64,000 nt of DNA from the NCBI RefSeq assembly GCF_009749385.1, contig NZ_WBIN01000014.1:62001-126000 (forward strand). The letters are read 5' to 3'. This document shows, in pieces, positions 15,809-23,263 of this stretch (the stretch's first letter is position 1; every line of letters starts with the position of its first letter). The notes beneath the pieces were generated by a model, which saw only the letters and a list, made by a program, of their open reading frames with translations, had not been told where the DNA came from and did not search any database. Both the position numbers and the translations under genes were made by a program. Source of the stretch: Agromyces allii (GTDB lineage: Bacteria; Actinomycetota; Actinomycetes; Actinomycetales; Microbacteriaceae).

Positions 15809-15882
15809 CCCCGCGCGATCCGCCTCTGCGCCCCTGAATCCCGGCCGCCTCGACCCGAACCGCCCCCTCTCGAAGGAACCCC

Positions 15883-16491
15883 ATGACCCTCAGCACCATC
15901 GACCCCACCACCGCGCTCGTCGTCATCGACCTGCAGCACCTCATCGTCGCCCGCTACGCCGAGCACGGCTCGGCCGCCGCCGTCGCGAAGGCCGCCGAGC
16001 TGGCCGACGCGTTCCGCGAGCGCGGGCTCCCCGTCGTGCTCGTACGCGCCGTCGGCCAGGCGCCCGGGCGCACCGAGCAGGGCGCCGCACGGGCAGCCGC
16101 GGCCGCCGCAGCGTCGGCCGCGGCATCCGCATCGGGAACGACGCCCGCCGCATCCGCGACCCTGCCGCCCGAGGCGATGGAGATCGTGGCCGAACTCGAG
16201 GGCAGCGGCATCCGCATCACGAAGCGCACCTGGGGCGCGTTCCACGGGACCGACCTGCACGAGCAGCTGCAGGCGGCCGGCGTCACGCAGATCGTGCTCG
16301 CGGGCATCGCCACGACGAAGGGCGTCGAGTCGACGGGCCGCGCGGCCCTCGAGCACGGCTACCACGTGACCTTCGCGACCGACGCGATGACCGATGACGA
16401 CCTCGCGGCGCACCGCCACAGCATCGACACGGTCTTCCCGGGCGTCGGCGAGACGGGCACCACGGCCGAGGTCATCGCGCTGCTGCCCTGA
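15883..16491 (+). CDS. Isochorismatase-fold hydrolase lacking the catalytic cysteine
   Basis: This 202-aa alpha/beta protein has the family Asp16 (LVVIDLQ) and Lys114 (ITKRTWGAF). The position of the cysteine-hydrolase nucleophile is Gly147 in GIATTKGVESTGRAA. That substitution is seen in true isochorismatases (EntB) and in YecD-like proteins, so amidase activity is unlikely. A low-complexity Ala-rich insert (residues about 68-93) separates the first two motifs. A GAAGGAA ribosome site precedes the ATG. It follows the MarR regulator in the same direction and is probably its target. The substrate is unknown. Confidence 0.85.
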   Translation: MTLSTIDPTTALVVIDLQHLIVARYAEHGSAAAVAKAAELADAFRERGLPVVLVRAVGQAPGRTEQGAARAAAAAAASAAASASGTTPAASATLPPEAMEIVAELEGSGIRITKRTWGAFHGTDLHEQLQAAGVTQIVLAGIATTKGVESTGRAALEHGYHVTFATDAMTDDDLAAHRHSIDTVFPGVGETGTTAEVIALLP

Positions 16492-16537
16492 GCAACGGTC
16501 GTGCAGCGGGGCCTTTCTGGCCCGGCATCCGAGTGCC

Positions 16538-16543
16538 TAGGCT
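16538..16543 (+). promoter_or_regulatory. -10 element (leaderless) of the lpd gene
   Basis: TAGGCT ends 6 nt before the ATG. No ribosome site is visible between. Confidence 0.55.
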
Positions 16544-16549
16544 GGTCGC

Positions 16550-17950
16550 ATGACCAACCACTTCGACGTCATCGTCCTCGGCGCGGGCCCCGGCGGCTAC
16601 GTGGCCGCCATCCGTGCCGCGCAGCTCGGCCAGAAGGTCGCCGTGATCGAGGAGAAGTACTGGGGCGGCGTGTGCCTCAACGTGGGCTGCATCCCCTCGA
16701 AGGCGCTGCTGCGCAACGCCGAGCTCGCGCACATCTTCCACGACCAGGCGGCGACGTTCGGCATCTCGGGCGACGCGCACTTCGACTTCGGCGTCGCGTT
16801 CGACCGCAGCCGACAGGTGTCCGACAAGCACGTCAAGGGCGTGCACTTCCTCATGAAGAAGAACGGCATCACCGAGTTCGACGGGCGCGGGTCGTTCACC
16901 GGACCGAACGCGATCGACGTCGCCAAGGCCGACGGCACGACCGAGCAGCTCACGTTCGCGAACGCGATCATCGCGACCGGCTCGCGCGTGCGCCTGCTGC
17001 CCGGTGTGCAGCTCTCGCAGAACGTCGTCACGTACGAGTCGCAGATCCTGACGCGCGACCTGCCGCGCTCGATCGCGATCGTCGGCGCGGGCGCGATCGG
17101 CATGGAGTTCGCCTACGTGCTGAAGAACTACGGCGTCGACGTCACGGTCATCGAGTTCCTCGACCGGGCGCTGCCCAACGAAGACATCGAGGTCTCGAAG
17201 GAGATCACGCGCCAGTACCGCAACCTCGGCGTGCCGATCCTGACGTCGACGAAGGTCGAGTCGGTCGTCGACGACGGCGCATCGGTCACCGTCTCGTACA
17301 CCGCCGCGAACGGCGACGCCGGCAGCCTGCAGGTCGACCGCGCGCTCATCTCGGTCGGCTTCGCGCCGAACGTCGAGGGCTTCGGACTCGAGGCCGCCGG
17401 AGTGCAGCTGACCGAGCGCGGCGCCATCGCGATCGACGAGCGCATGCGCACGAACGTGCCGCACATCTACGCCATCGGCGACGTCACCGCGAAGCTCATG
17501 CTCGCGCACGTCGCCGAGGCGCAGGGCGTCGTGGCCGCCGAGACCATCGGCGACGCCGAGACCATGGAACTCGGCGACTACCGCATGATGCCGCGCGCCA
17601 CCTTCTGCTCGCCGCAGGTCGCCTCGTTCGGCCTGACCGAGCAGCAGGCGCGCGACGAGGGCTACGACGTGGTCGTCTCGAAGTTCCCGTTCAGCGCCAA
17701 CGGCAAGGCGAACGGCCTCGGCGAGCCCGTGGGCTTCGTCAAGCTCGTCGCCGACGCGAAATACCTCGAGCTCCTCGGCGGCCACATGGTCGGTCCGGAT
17801 GTCTCGGAGCTGATGCCCGAACTCACGCTCGCCCAGAAGTGGGACCTCGGCGCCCTCGAGCTCGCGCGCAACGTGCACACGCACCCGACCCTGTCGGAGG
17901 CGCTGCAGGAGGCGTTCCACGGCCTCACTGGGCACATGATCAACATGTAG
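16550..17950 (+). CDS. lpd: Dihydrolipoyl dehydrogenase
   Basis: The 466-aa flavoprotein reoxidises dihydrolipoamide in the 2-oxoacid dehydrogenase complexes and can serve peroxidase and nitrite defence chains in actinobacteria. It has the FAD motif [12 protein letters not shown] (residues 10-21), the redox disulfide Cys42/Cys47 ([13 protein letters not shown]), a central NAD motif [12 protein letters not shown], the FAD-phosphate segment [10 protein letters not shown], and the C-terminal [10 protein letters not shown] with the catalytic His-Glu pair. Length is normal. It stands alone, without E1 or E2 genes, as is usual in these bacteria. Confidence 0.95.
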   Translation: MTNHFDVIVLGAGPGGYVAAIRAAQLGQKVAVIEEKYWGGVCLNVGCIPSKALLRNAELAHIFHDQAATFGISGDAHFDFGVAFDRSRQVSDKHVKGVHFLMKKNGITEFDGRGSFTGPNAIDVAKADGTTEQLTFANAIIATGSRVRLLPGVQLSQNVVTYESQILTRDLPRSIAIVGAGAIGMEFAYVLKNYGVDVTVIEFLDRALPNEDIEVSKEITRQYRNLGVPILTSTKVESVVDDGASVTVSYTAANGDAGSLQVDRALISVGFAPNVEGFGLEAAGVQLTERGAIAIDERMRTNVPHIYAIGDVTAKLMLAHVAEAQGVVAAETIGDAETMELGDYRMMPRATFCSPQVASFGLTEQQARDEGYDVVVSKFPFSANGKANGLGEPVGFVKLVADAKYLELLGGHMVGPDVSELMPELTLAQKWDLGALELARNVHTHPTLSEALQEAFHGLTGHMINM

Positions 17951-17996
17951 TGCCAATCCGAACGCGAGGCGGATGCCTCGGAGAAGGGTGGATCCC

Positions 17997-18197
17997 ATGA
18001 ACTTCGCACTCATCGTGCTCGGAGCCCTGCTGACGCTCTCGGGCGCGGTCTGGACACTCCAGGGCGTCGGCATCTTGGGCGGCTCGGCCATGAGCGGCGA
18101 GACGCTCTGGGCCATCGTCGGGCCCATCGTCGCGGTCGTCGGGCTCGCCCTGATCGGCTGGGGCGTCGCGCGGCGGCGGCGCAGCTCCAAGTCGTAG
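17997..18197 (+). CDS. Small two-helix membrane protein, 66 aa
   Basis: It has two hydrophobic helices, FALIVLGALLTLSGAVWTL (residues 3-21) and TLWAIVGPIVAVVGLALIGWG (about 37-57), and a basic RRRRSSKS tail. An AGAAGGGTGG ribosome site supports this ATG over one eight codons upstream. It follows lpd by 46 nt and may share its transcript. The function is unknown. Confidence 0.7.
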   Translation: MNFALIVLGALLTLSGAVWTLQGVGILGGSAMSGETLWAIVGPIVAVVGLALIGWGVARRRRSSKS

Positions 18198-18321
18198 GGC
18201 GTCGCCGCGTTCGAGCGCCGGCGCAACTCCGGAGCCGAGCGGCGACACGCCGTGCGGCCCGGCGCGACACGCGTGCAGCCTGGGTCGGACTCCGGAGTTC
18301 GGCCGGCGGGCCGGCGGCCCG

Positions 18322-18357
18322 GCTGGTCTCGAGACGCTGCGCTCCTCGACCGGCGAG
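18322..18357. repeat. Interspersed repeat, copy 1
   Basis: The unit has a GCTGGTCTCGAGACGCTGCG half followed by CTCCTCGACCGGCGAG. The same order and spacing recur near 22.85, 24.75 and 46.2 kb. No open frame or transposase is associated with it. Confidence 0.75.
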
Positions 18358-18377
18358 TGCGGCAACGCCGGCACGAG

Positions 18378-18425
18378 AAGCGGGGCGGATGTCACGGCCG
18401 TGTGGCCGCGGCATCCGCCCCGCTT
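18378..18425. terminator. Bidirectional terminator
   Basis: Perfect 14-bp arms, AAGCGGGGCGGATG and CATCCGCCCCGCTT, flank a 20-nt loop that itself contains a small CGGCCGTGTGGCCG fold. It lies between the convergent small membrane protein and symporter genes. Confidence 0.65.
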
Positions 18426-18521
18426 GTTCGTTCGACGCGACTTGGGCAGGCATTCCCGCCGCGTCGAAGCTCCGCCCCAGTGGCGGTGCGTTCCCCCGCC
18501 CCGCCACCGGAACCCTGATCG

Positions 18522-18543
18522 ACCGGCGGCCCCCACCGCCGGT
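18522..18543. terminator. Hairpin just downstream of the symporter gene
   Basis: ACCGGCGG and CCGCCGGT flank a 6-nt loop, 8 nt after the stop of the minus-strand symporter gene. Confidence 0.6.
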
Positions 18544-18550
18544 CGGTTCG

Positions 18551-20206
18551 TTAGTGCTGGGTCGCCTTCTCGGCTCCGACGCCGGTCAGCGAACGCACCT
18601 CCATCTCGGACTGCTTCTTCGGGTCCTCCTTGGTCTTGTCGAGGATCGTCACGATCCAGCCGAGCAGGAACGCCAGCGGGATCGAGACGATGCCGGGGTT
18701 CGAGAGCGGGAAGATCGCGAAGTTGATCTCGGCCGTCTTCAGCATCGACGTCTCGGAGCCCGAGACCACCGGCGAGAAGATGATGAGCACGATGGCCGAG
18801 ATGAGGCCGCCGTACATGCTCCAGAGGGCGCCCTTGGTGGTGAAGCGCTTCCAGAACAGCGAGTAGATGATCGTCGGCAGGTTCGCCGAGGCGGCCACCG
18901 CGAAGGCCAGCGCGACGAGGAACGCCACGTTCTGCCCGTTCGCGCCGATGCCGCCGAGGATGGCGACGACGCCGATGACGATGACCGTGCGCCGGGCCAC
19001 CTTGACCTCGGCGCCCGCGGCGGGCTTGCCCTTCTTGATGACGCTCGCGTAGATGTCGTGCGCGAACGACGCCGCGGCCGTGATCGTGAGTCCGGCGACC
19101 ACCGCGAGGATCGTCGCGAACGCGATCGCCGAGATGAGGCCGAGCAGGAACGGTCCGCCGAGGGCGAAGGCGAGCAGCGGGGCCGCCGAGTTCGCGCCGC
19201 CGGGTGCCGCCGCGATCGTCTCGGGGCCGACGAGCGCCGCAGCGCCGTAGCCCAGCACGAGCGTGAACACGTAGAAGATGCCGATGAGCCAGATCGCCCA
19301 GACGACCGACTTGCGGGCCTCCTTCGCGGTGGGCACCGTGTAGAAGCGCATGAGCACGTGCGGCAGGGCCGCGGTGCCGAGCACGAGGGCCAGGCCGAGC
19401 GAGACGAAGTCGATCTTCGAGATGTCGGAGACGCCGTACTTGAGTCCGGGGTCGAGGATCGCGGGGTTGCCGGTGACCTCGACGGCGTTCTCGAGCAGCG
19501 TGCTGAAGTTGAAGCCGTTGAGCGCGAGCACCCACACGGTCATCACACCGGCGCCCGCGATGAGCAGCACCGCCTTGATGATCTGCACCCAGGTGGTGCC
19601 CTTCATGCCGCCGATGAGCACGTAGAGGATCATGAGGCCGCCGACGACGGTGATGACCAGCGACTGGCCGAGCGTGTCGGTGATGCCGAGCAGCAGCGAG
19701 ACCAGCCCGCCGGCTCCCGCCATCTGCGCGAGCAGGTAGAAGAAGCAGACCACGAGCGTCGTGATCGCCGCGGCGATGCGCACGGGCCGCTGCTTGAGGC
19801 GGAACGAGAGCACGTCGGCCATCGTGTAGCGCCCGGTGTTGCGCAGCAGCTCGGCGACGAGCAGCAGGGCGACGAGCCACGCGACGAGGAAGCCGATCGA
19901 GTAGAGGAACCCGTCGTAGCCGGTGATCGCGATCGCGCCGACGATGCCGAGGAACGACGCCGCCGAGAGGTAGTCGCCCGCGATCGCCGAGCCGTTCTGG
20001 CCGCCGGTGAACGAGCGTCCGGCCGCGTAGTAGTCGGCCGCCGTCTTGTTGTTGCGGCTGGCGCGGAACACGATGACCATCGTGATCGCGACGAAGGCGC
20101 CGAAGATGGCGATGTTCAGCCAGGGGTCGCCGGGCGAGGTCGAGGCCGCCTCGGCGGCGACGCGCGCGGTGTCGAGGCCCGTGGCCGCACCGAGGAGCGC
20201 GCTCAT
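18551..20206 (-). CDS. Cation:acetate/monocarboxylate symporter (SSS family, ActP/MctC-like)
   Basis: The 551-aa protein has 13 or more membrane helices and the SSS core of the ActP branch: DYYAAGRSFTGGQNGSAIAGDYLSAASFLG in helix 2, GRYTMADVLSFRLKQRPVR, and LPHVLMRFYTVPTAKEARKSVVWA. These conserved segments define the acetate/pyruvate/propionate symporters driven by Na+ or H+. The gene is the second in an operon whose first gene encodes the DUF485 small partner (ATGA overlap), the standard yjcH-actP arrangement. LytTR-type binding sites upstream of the operon and an adjacent LytS/LytTR system suggest control by extracellular carboxylate or carbon starvation. Confidence 0.9.
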   Translation of the reverse strand: MSALLGAATGLDTARVAAEAASTSPGDPWLNIAIFGAFVAITMVIVFRASRNNKTAADYYAAGRSFTGGQNGSAIAGDYLSAASFLGIVGAIAITGYDGFLYSIGFLVAWLVALLLVAELLRNTGRYTMADVLSFRLKQRPVRIAAAITTLVVCFFYLLAQMAGAGGLVSLLLGITDTLGQSLVITVVGGLMILYVLIGGMKGTTWVQIIKAVLLIAGAGVMTVWVLALNGFNFSTLLENAVEVTGNPAILDPGLKYGVSDISKIDFVSLGLALVLGTAALPHVLMRFYTVPTAKEARKSVVWAIWLIGIFYVFTLVLGYGAAALVGPETIAAAPGGANSAAPLLAFALGGPFLLGLISAIAFATILAVVAGLTITAAASFAHDIYASVIKKGKPAAGAEVKVARRTVIVIGVVAILGGIGANGQNVAFLVALAFAVAASANLPTIIYSLFWKRFTTKGALWSMYGGLISAIVLIIFSPVVSGSETSMLKTAEINFAIFPLSNPGIVSIPLAFLLGWIVTILDKTKEDPKKQSEMEVRSLTGVGAEKATQH

Positions 20207-20574
20207 CGGGCCACCGCCTGGGTGTCGAACTCGGCGCCGGACTCGATCTCGTCGCGGATCTCGGCCGCGATCGGGTCGAGGCGGCGGTTGGCGTAGCTGA
20301 CGTACCACATGGTCACGGCGAAGGTCGTGACGACCTGGGCGAGGCCGAGCACCATCGCGAGGTTGACGCTGCCGAACACGCGCGTCGACATGAAGTCGTG
20401 CGCGTAGACGGCCAGCAGCACGTACGCCAGGTACCAGACCAGGCACGCGGCGAGCACGGGGAACACGAACCTGCGGTGGCGACCGCGCAGCTCCTGGAAT
20501 CGGGGTGATGCTTGCACCGCGGTGAAATCGACGTCGGGTTGCGTCGTCTCCGCGCTCAGGGCGTCGTTGCCCAT
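20203..20574 (-). CDS. DUF485 small membrane partner of the symporter
   Basis: The 123-aa protein begins with a soluble segment SPRFQELRGRHRRFVFP, the conserved DUF485 motif. Two helices follow (VLAACLVWYLAYVLLAVYA and LAMVLGLAQVVTTFAVTMWYVSYA), then an acidic tail. DUF485 proteins are almost always encoded directly before ActP/MctC-type symporters and probably assist them. AAGGAGAG at 7 nt supports the start. Its stop overlaps the symporter ATG. Confidence 0.88.
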   Translation of the reverse strand: MGNDALSAETTQPDVDFTAVQASPRFQELRGRHRRFVFPVLAACLVWYLAYVLLAVYAHDFMSTRVFGSVNLAMVLGLAQVVTTFAVTMWYVSYANRRLDPIAAEIRDEIESGAEFDTQAVAR

Positions 20575-20706
20575 GGCGTCTCTCCTTCGAGGGGGTCCGG
20601 CACGGGGGAAGGTCCGCGCCCACTGCGCACATCTGGTCGGCGGATGCCGGTGGCAGGCGAGCAGTGGCCCCATGCTGCCGCGTGCCCGGGCGGGCGTGGC
20701 CGCTTC

Positions 20707-20750
20707 GCCGTTCGTCGTCGGTGAACGGCACCGCTCGTGCGACGAACGGT
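20707..20750. promoter_or_regulatory. Putative LytTR response-regulator binding sites
   Basis: On the minus strand ACCGTTCGT (20742-20750) and GCCGTTCAC (20721-20729) are direct repeats with 12 bp between them. A plus-strand GCCGTTCGT lies at 20707-20715. As I recall the published LytTR consensus ([TA][AC][CA]GTTN[AG][TG], spacing 12-13 bp), the first is a full match. The direct repeats point toward the DUF485-symporter operon, and the LytTR regulator gene starts 1.3 kb away on the other side. Confidence 0.55.
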
Positions 20751-20774
20751 TCGGAGGCGCCGATGAACGACGGC

Positions 20775-20780
20775 TACGCT
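20775..20780 (+). promoter_or_regulatory. -10 element (leaderless) of the histidine kinase gene
   Basis: TACGCT ends 7 nt before the ATG, with no ribosome site between. Confidence 0.5.
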
Positions 20781-20787
20781 TTCGAGC

Positions 20788-22023
20788 ATGCCCGAGTCGA
20801 TGCTGCTCGCCGCGAGTGCCGGTGTCGTCGCCGGCGCCCTGGCGGTCGGCGTGGTGCTGCTGCTGCGCCGCCTGGTGGTGGCCCAGCGCGAGCTCGGCAC
20901 CGATGCCGAGCAGGCGACGTACCAGACGCTGCACCTCGCGAGCCGGGCGGCCGCGCACGTTCGCGGCGGGTTCGACGGGGCGGATGCCGCGCGCGCCGGC
21001 CGTTCCCTGCGCACGATGCTCGGCTGCGAGAGTCTCGCCCTCATCGATCCGGCGGGTCTCGTCACCGTCGATGGCGACAGCGCCGACGAGCTGCGCGAGG
21101 TCGCGACCGGGCTGGCCCTCGCCGCGCGGTCGTCGGGCAAACCGCACGTGCAGCGGCGCATCGCGATCAACGGTCGTGAGACGGATGCCGTGGCCGCGCC
21201 GATCCTCGTCGGCGACCGTTCGGCCGGCGCGATCGTGGCCTTCGCCTCGCCCGTTCGTGCGGGCCTCGTGCGCGCCACGGGCGAGGTCGCGAGCTGGGTG
21301 GCCTCGCAGGTCGAGCTCGGAGAGCTCGACGCCTCGCGGGCCGCGCTCGCCGAGGCCGAGGTGCGCGCCCTGCGTGCGCAGATCAGCCCGCACTTCATCT
21401 ACAACGCGCTGAACGCGATCGCGTCGTTCATCAACACCGACCCGGCGAAGGCGCGCGAGCTCGTGCTCGAGTTCGCCGACTTCACGCGGTACTCGTTCCG
21501 CCGCCACGGCGACTTCACGACGGTCGCCGAGGAGCTGCGATCGATCGACAGCTACCTCGAGCTCGAACGCGCACGCTTCGGCGAGCGCCTGCGGGTCACG
21601 CTGCAGGTCGCGCCCGAGGTGCTCTCGACGGTGGTGCCGTTCCTCTCGATCCAGCCGCTCGTCGAGAATGCCGTGCGGCACGGCCTCGAGGCGAAGGAGG
21701 GCGGCGGGCGCATCACGATCACGGCGGCCGACTCCGGTGCGTTCGCCGAGATCAGCGTCGAGGACGACGGCGTGGGCATCGATCCCGTCGTGCTCGAGGA
21801 GGTGCTCGCGGGCGGCTCGCCCGGCGAGCACGTGGGACTGCGCAACGTCGACGCGCGGCTGCGGCAGGTGTACGGCGAGGAGCACGGGCTCGTCGTCGAG
21901 ACGAACCTCGGCGCCGGAACGCTCGTGCGCATGCGGGTGCCGAAGTCGCAGCCGAACTCGACCGCCGGCCCCAACCAGCACCCACCGATCACCGCTTCGA
22001 GAGACGGGAGCCCCGCCAGATGA
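20788..22023 (+). CDS. LytS-type sensor histidine kinase
   Basis: The 411-aa protein has one N-terminal membrane helix (residues about 6-26) and a GAF-like cytoplasmic sensor domain (about 45-170). The His_kinase domain of the LytS/YehU family follows, with His202 in RAQISPHFIYNALNAI, and the ATPase part has QPLVENAVRHGLE, DDGVGID and HVGLRNVDARL. It lacks the multi-helix 5TM-LYT sensor, so the signal is probably intracellular or relayed through the single helix. It overlaps the response-regulator gene (ATGA). It sits between two symporter operons, and by analogy with YpdAB and BtsSR it likely controls carboxylate uptake. Confidence 0.9.
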   Translation: MPESMLLAASAGVVAGALAVGVVLLLRRLVVAQRELGTDAEQATYQTLHLASRAAAHVRGGFDGADAARAGRSLRTMLGCESLALIDPAGLVTVDGDSADELREVATGLALAARSSGKPHVQRRIAINGRETDAVAAPILVGDRSAGAIVAFASPVRAGLVRATGEVASWVASQVELGELDASRAALAEAEVRALRAQISPHFIYNALNAIASFINTDPAKARELVLEFADFTRYSFRRHGDFTTVAEELRSIDSYLELERARFGERLRVTLQVAPEVLSTVVPFLSIQPLVENAVRHGLEAKEGGGRITITAADSGAFAEISVEDDGVGIDPVVLEEVLAGGSPGEHVGLRNVDARLRQVYGEEHGLVVETNLGAGTLVRMRVPKSQPNSTAGPNQHPPITASRDGSPAR

Positions 22024-22769
22024 TCTCCGTGCTCATCGCCGACGACGAACAGCCCGCGATCGACGAGCTCGCGTTCCTGCTCAGGCAGGATCCCCGCATC
22101 GGCACGGTGCACCAGGCCTCGTCGGGGTCGGAGGCGATCCGCCTGCTCACGCGCGAGCCGGTCGACGCGGCGTTCCTCGACATCCACATGCCCGGGCTCA
22201 CGGGGTTCGACCTCGCCCGCGCCCTGCAGCGCTTCGAGCACCGGCCGGCACTCGTATTCGTCACGGCCGACGAGGAGGGCGCGCTCGAGGCGTTCGACCT
22301 CGCGGCCGTCGACTACCTGCTGAAGCCCGTACGCACCGAGCGCCTGCAGCGCTCGATCGGGCGCATCGTCGAGGTGCTGAAGGCCGGAGCCACGACGCCG
22401 ACCGGCGGCATCCCGACCGTGACCGCGCCAGAGATGATCGCCGTGACGCTCGGCGGCACGACGCGCATGCTCCGCCGCGACGAGGTGCGCTACGTGCAGG
22501 CGCAGGGCGACTACGCGCGCCTGCACACCGATGAGGCCAGCTATCTCGTGCGCGTGCCGATGGCCGACCTCGAACGGCAGTGGGCGGATGCCGGTTTCGT
22601 GCGCGTTCATCGGTCGTACCTCGTCTCGCTCGCGCACCTCACGCGGATCCGCCTCGGCACCGACCACCCGAGCGTCACGATCGCCGGAGCCGAGCTGCCG
22701 GTGAGCCGCCGCCTGCTGCCCGCGCTGCGCGAGCGGCTCGAGGCGGCGACCCTGCGGCCGCGGCCATGA
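22020..22769 (+). CDS. LytTR-family response regulator
   Basis: The 249-aa protein has a receiver domain (residues 1-118) with the acidic pair Asp8/Asp9, phospho-acceptor Asp54 (FLDIHMPGL), Thr in FVTADEEG and Lys in DYLLKPVRTERL. The C-terminal LytTR DNA-binding domain runs from EMIAVTLGGTTRML to LPVSRRLLPALRERL, with the conserved FVRVHRSYLVSLAHL. It is coupled to the kinase upstream, and its stop overlaps the next gene. Its likely targets are the two flanking symporter units. Confidence 0.93.
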   Translation: MISVLIADDEQPAIDELAFLLRQDPRIGTVHQASSGSEAIRLLTREPVDAAFLDIHMPGLTGFDLARALQRFEHRPALVFVTADEEGALEAFDLAAVDYLLKPVRTERLQRSIGRIVEVLKAGATTPTGGIPTVTAPEMIAVTLGGTTRMLRRDEVRYVQAQGDYARLHTDEASYLVRVPMADLERQWADAGFVRVHRSYLVSLAHLTRIRLGTDHPSVTIAGAELPVSRRLLPALRERLEAATLRPRP

Positions 22770-23263
22770 GCGACGAGCGCGAACCTGACGCCGGTCGAGG
22801 AGGGCCGAAGGACCGCATCGAGACCAGCGGACCTCGCGCCCGCGCTGGTCTCGAGACGGGCGCGGCGCGCCCTCCTCGACCGGCGAGTGGGGCGACGCCG
22901 CCCGCCCGGGTGCGGGTGACGGCTCCGAGCACCGGTGCGGCCGCGGCATCCGCCCGACCGTCGACCACGGGTGACGCCGCCAAGGGCAGCGAGCCCGAGA
23001 GCGTCTACGTGCGGTCGCTGATCCGCTCGCAGCTGCGGCTCGGCATCACGTACGCCGCCGGCTTCGTGGTCGCGACGGCGCTGTTCGTGCTCGCGATCGT
23101 GCTCTCGCCCGTGCTCGACGCGTCGTTCGTGTTCGGCGTGCCGCTGTCGTGGCTGCTGCTCGCGGTGGGCGTGTATCCGCTCGCGATCACCGTGGCGGTG
23201 CTCTACGCGCGCGCCGCCGCGCGCAACGAGGAGCGGTACCGAGCGCTCACGGAGGCCGAGTGA
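22766..23263 (+). CDS. DUF485-like membrane partner with repeat-derived N-terminal linker
   Basis: Of 165 aa, the last 90 form a DUF485-like unit with two helices, LGITYAAGFVVATALFVLAIV and WLLLAVGVYPLAITVAVLYA, after SVYVRSLIRSQLRLG. The first 75 residues are a disordered Arg/Pro/Ala/Gly stretch. Codons about 9-41 of it are encoded by an inverted pair of the interspersed GGTCTCGAGACG repeat, so a repeat appears to have inserted in frame or been exapted. ATGA overlap with the regulator and GTGA overlap with the symporter place it firmly inside the operon. Confidence 0.75.
   Translation: MSDEREPDAGRGGPKDRIETSGPRARAGLETGAARPPRPASGATPPARVRVTAPSTGAAAASARPSTTGDAAKGSEPESVYVRSLIRSQLRLGITYAAGFVVATALFVLAIVLSPVLDASFVFGVPLSWLLLAVGVYPLAITVAVLYARAAARNEERYRALTEAE
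22790..22887. repeat. Interspersed repeat, inverted pair inside a coding region (copies 2 and 3)
   Basis: The left arm (from GCCGGTCGAGGAGG to CGAGACCAGCG) is the reverse of the right arm (from CGCTGGTCTCGAGACG to CCTCCTCGACCGGCGAG), with about 13 nt between them. The pair could form a long hairpin in DNA or RNA. It lies within the N-terminal coding part of the DUF485-like gene. Confidence 0.75.

Larger units (their letters stand above)
18198..18550. other. Gene-free interval with repeat and two terminators
   Basis: This 353-nt gap between convergent genes holds one copy of the GGTCTCGAGACGCT interspersed repeat, a long bidirectional terminator and a second hairpin next to the symporter gene. 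I see no coding sequence in it. Confidence 0.7.
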
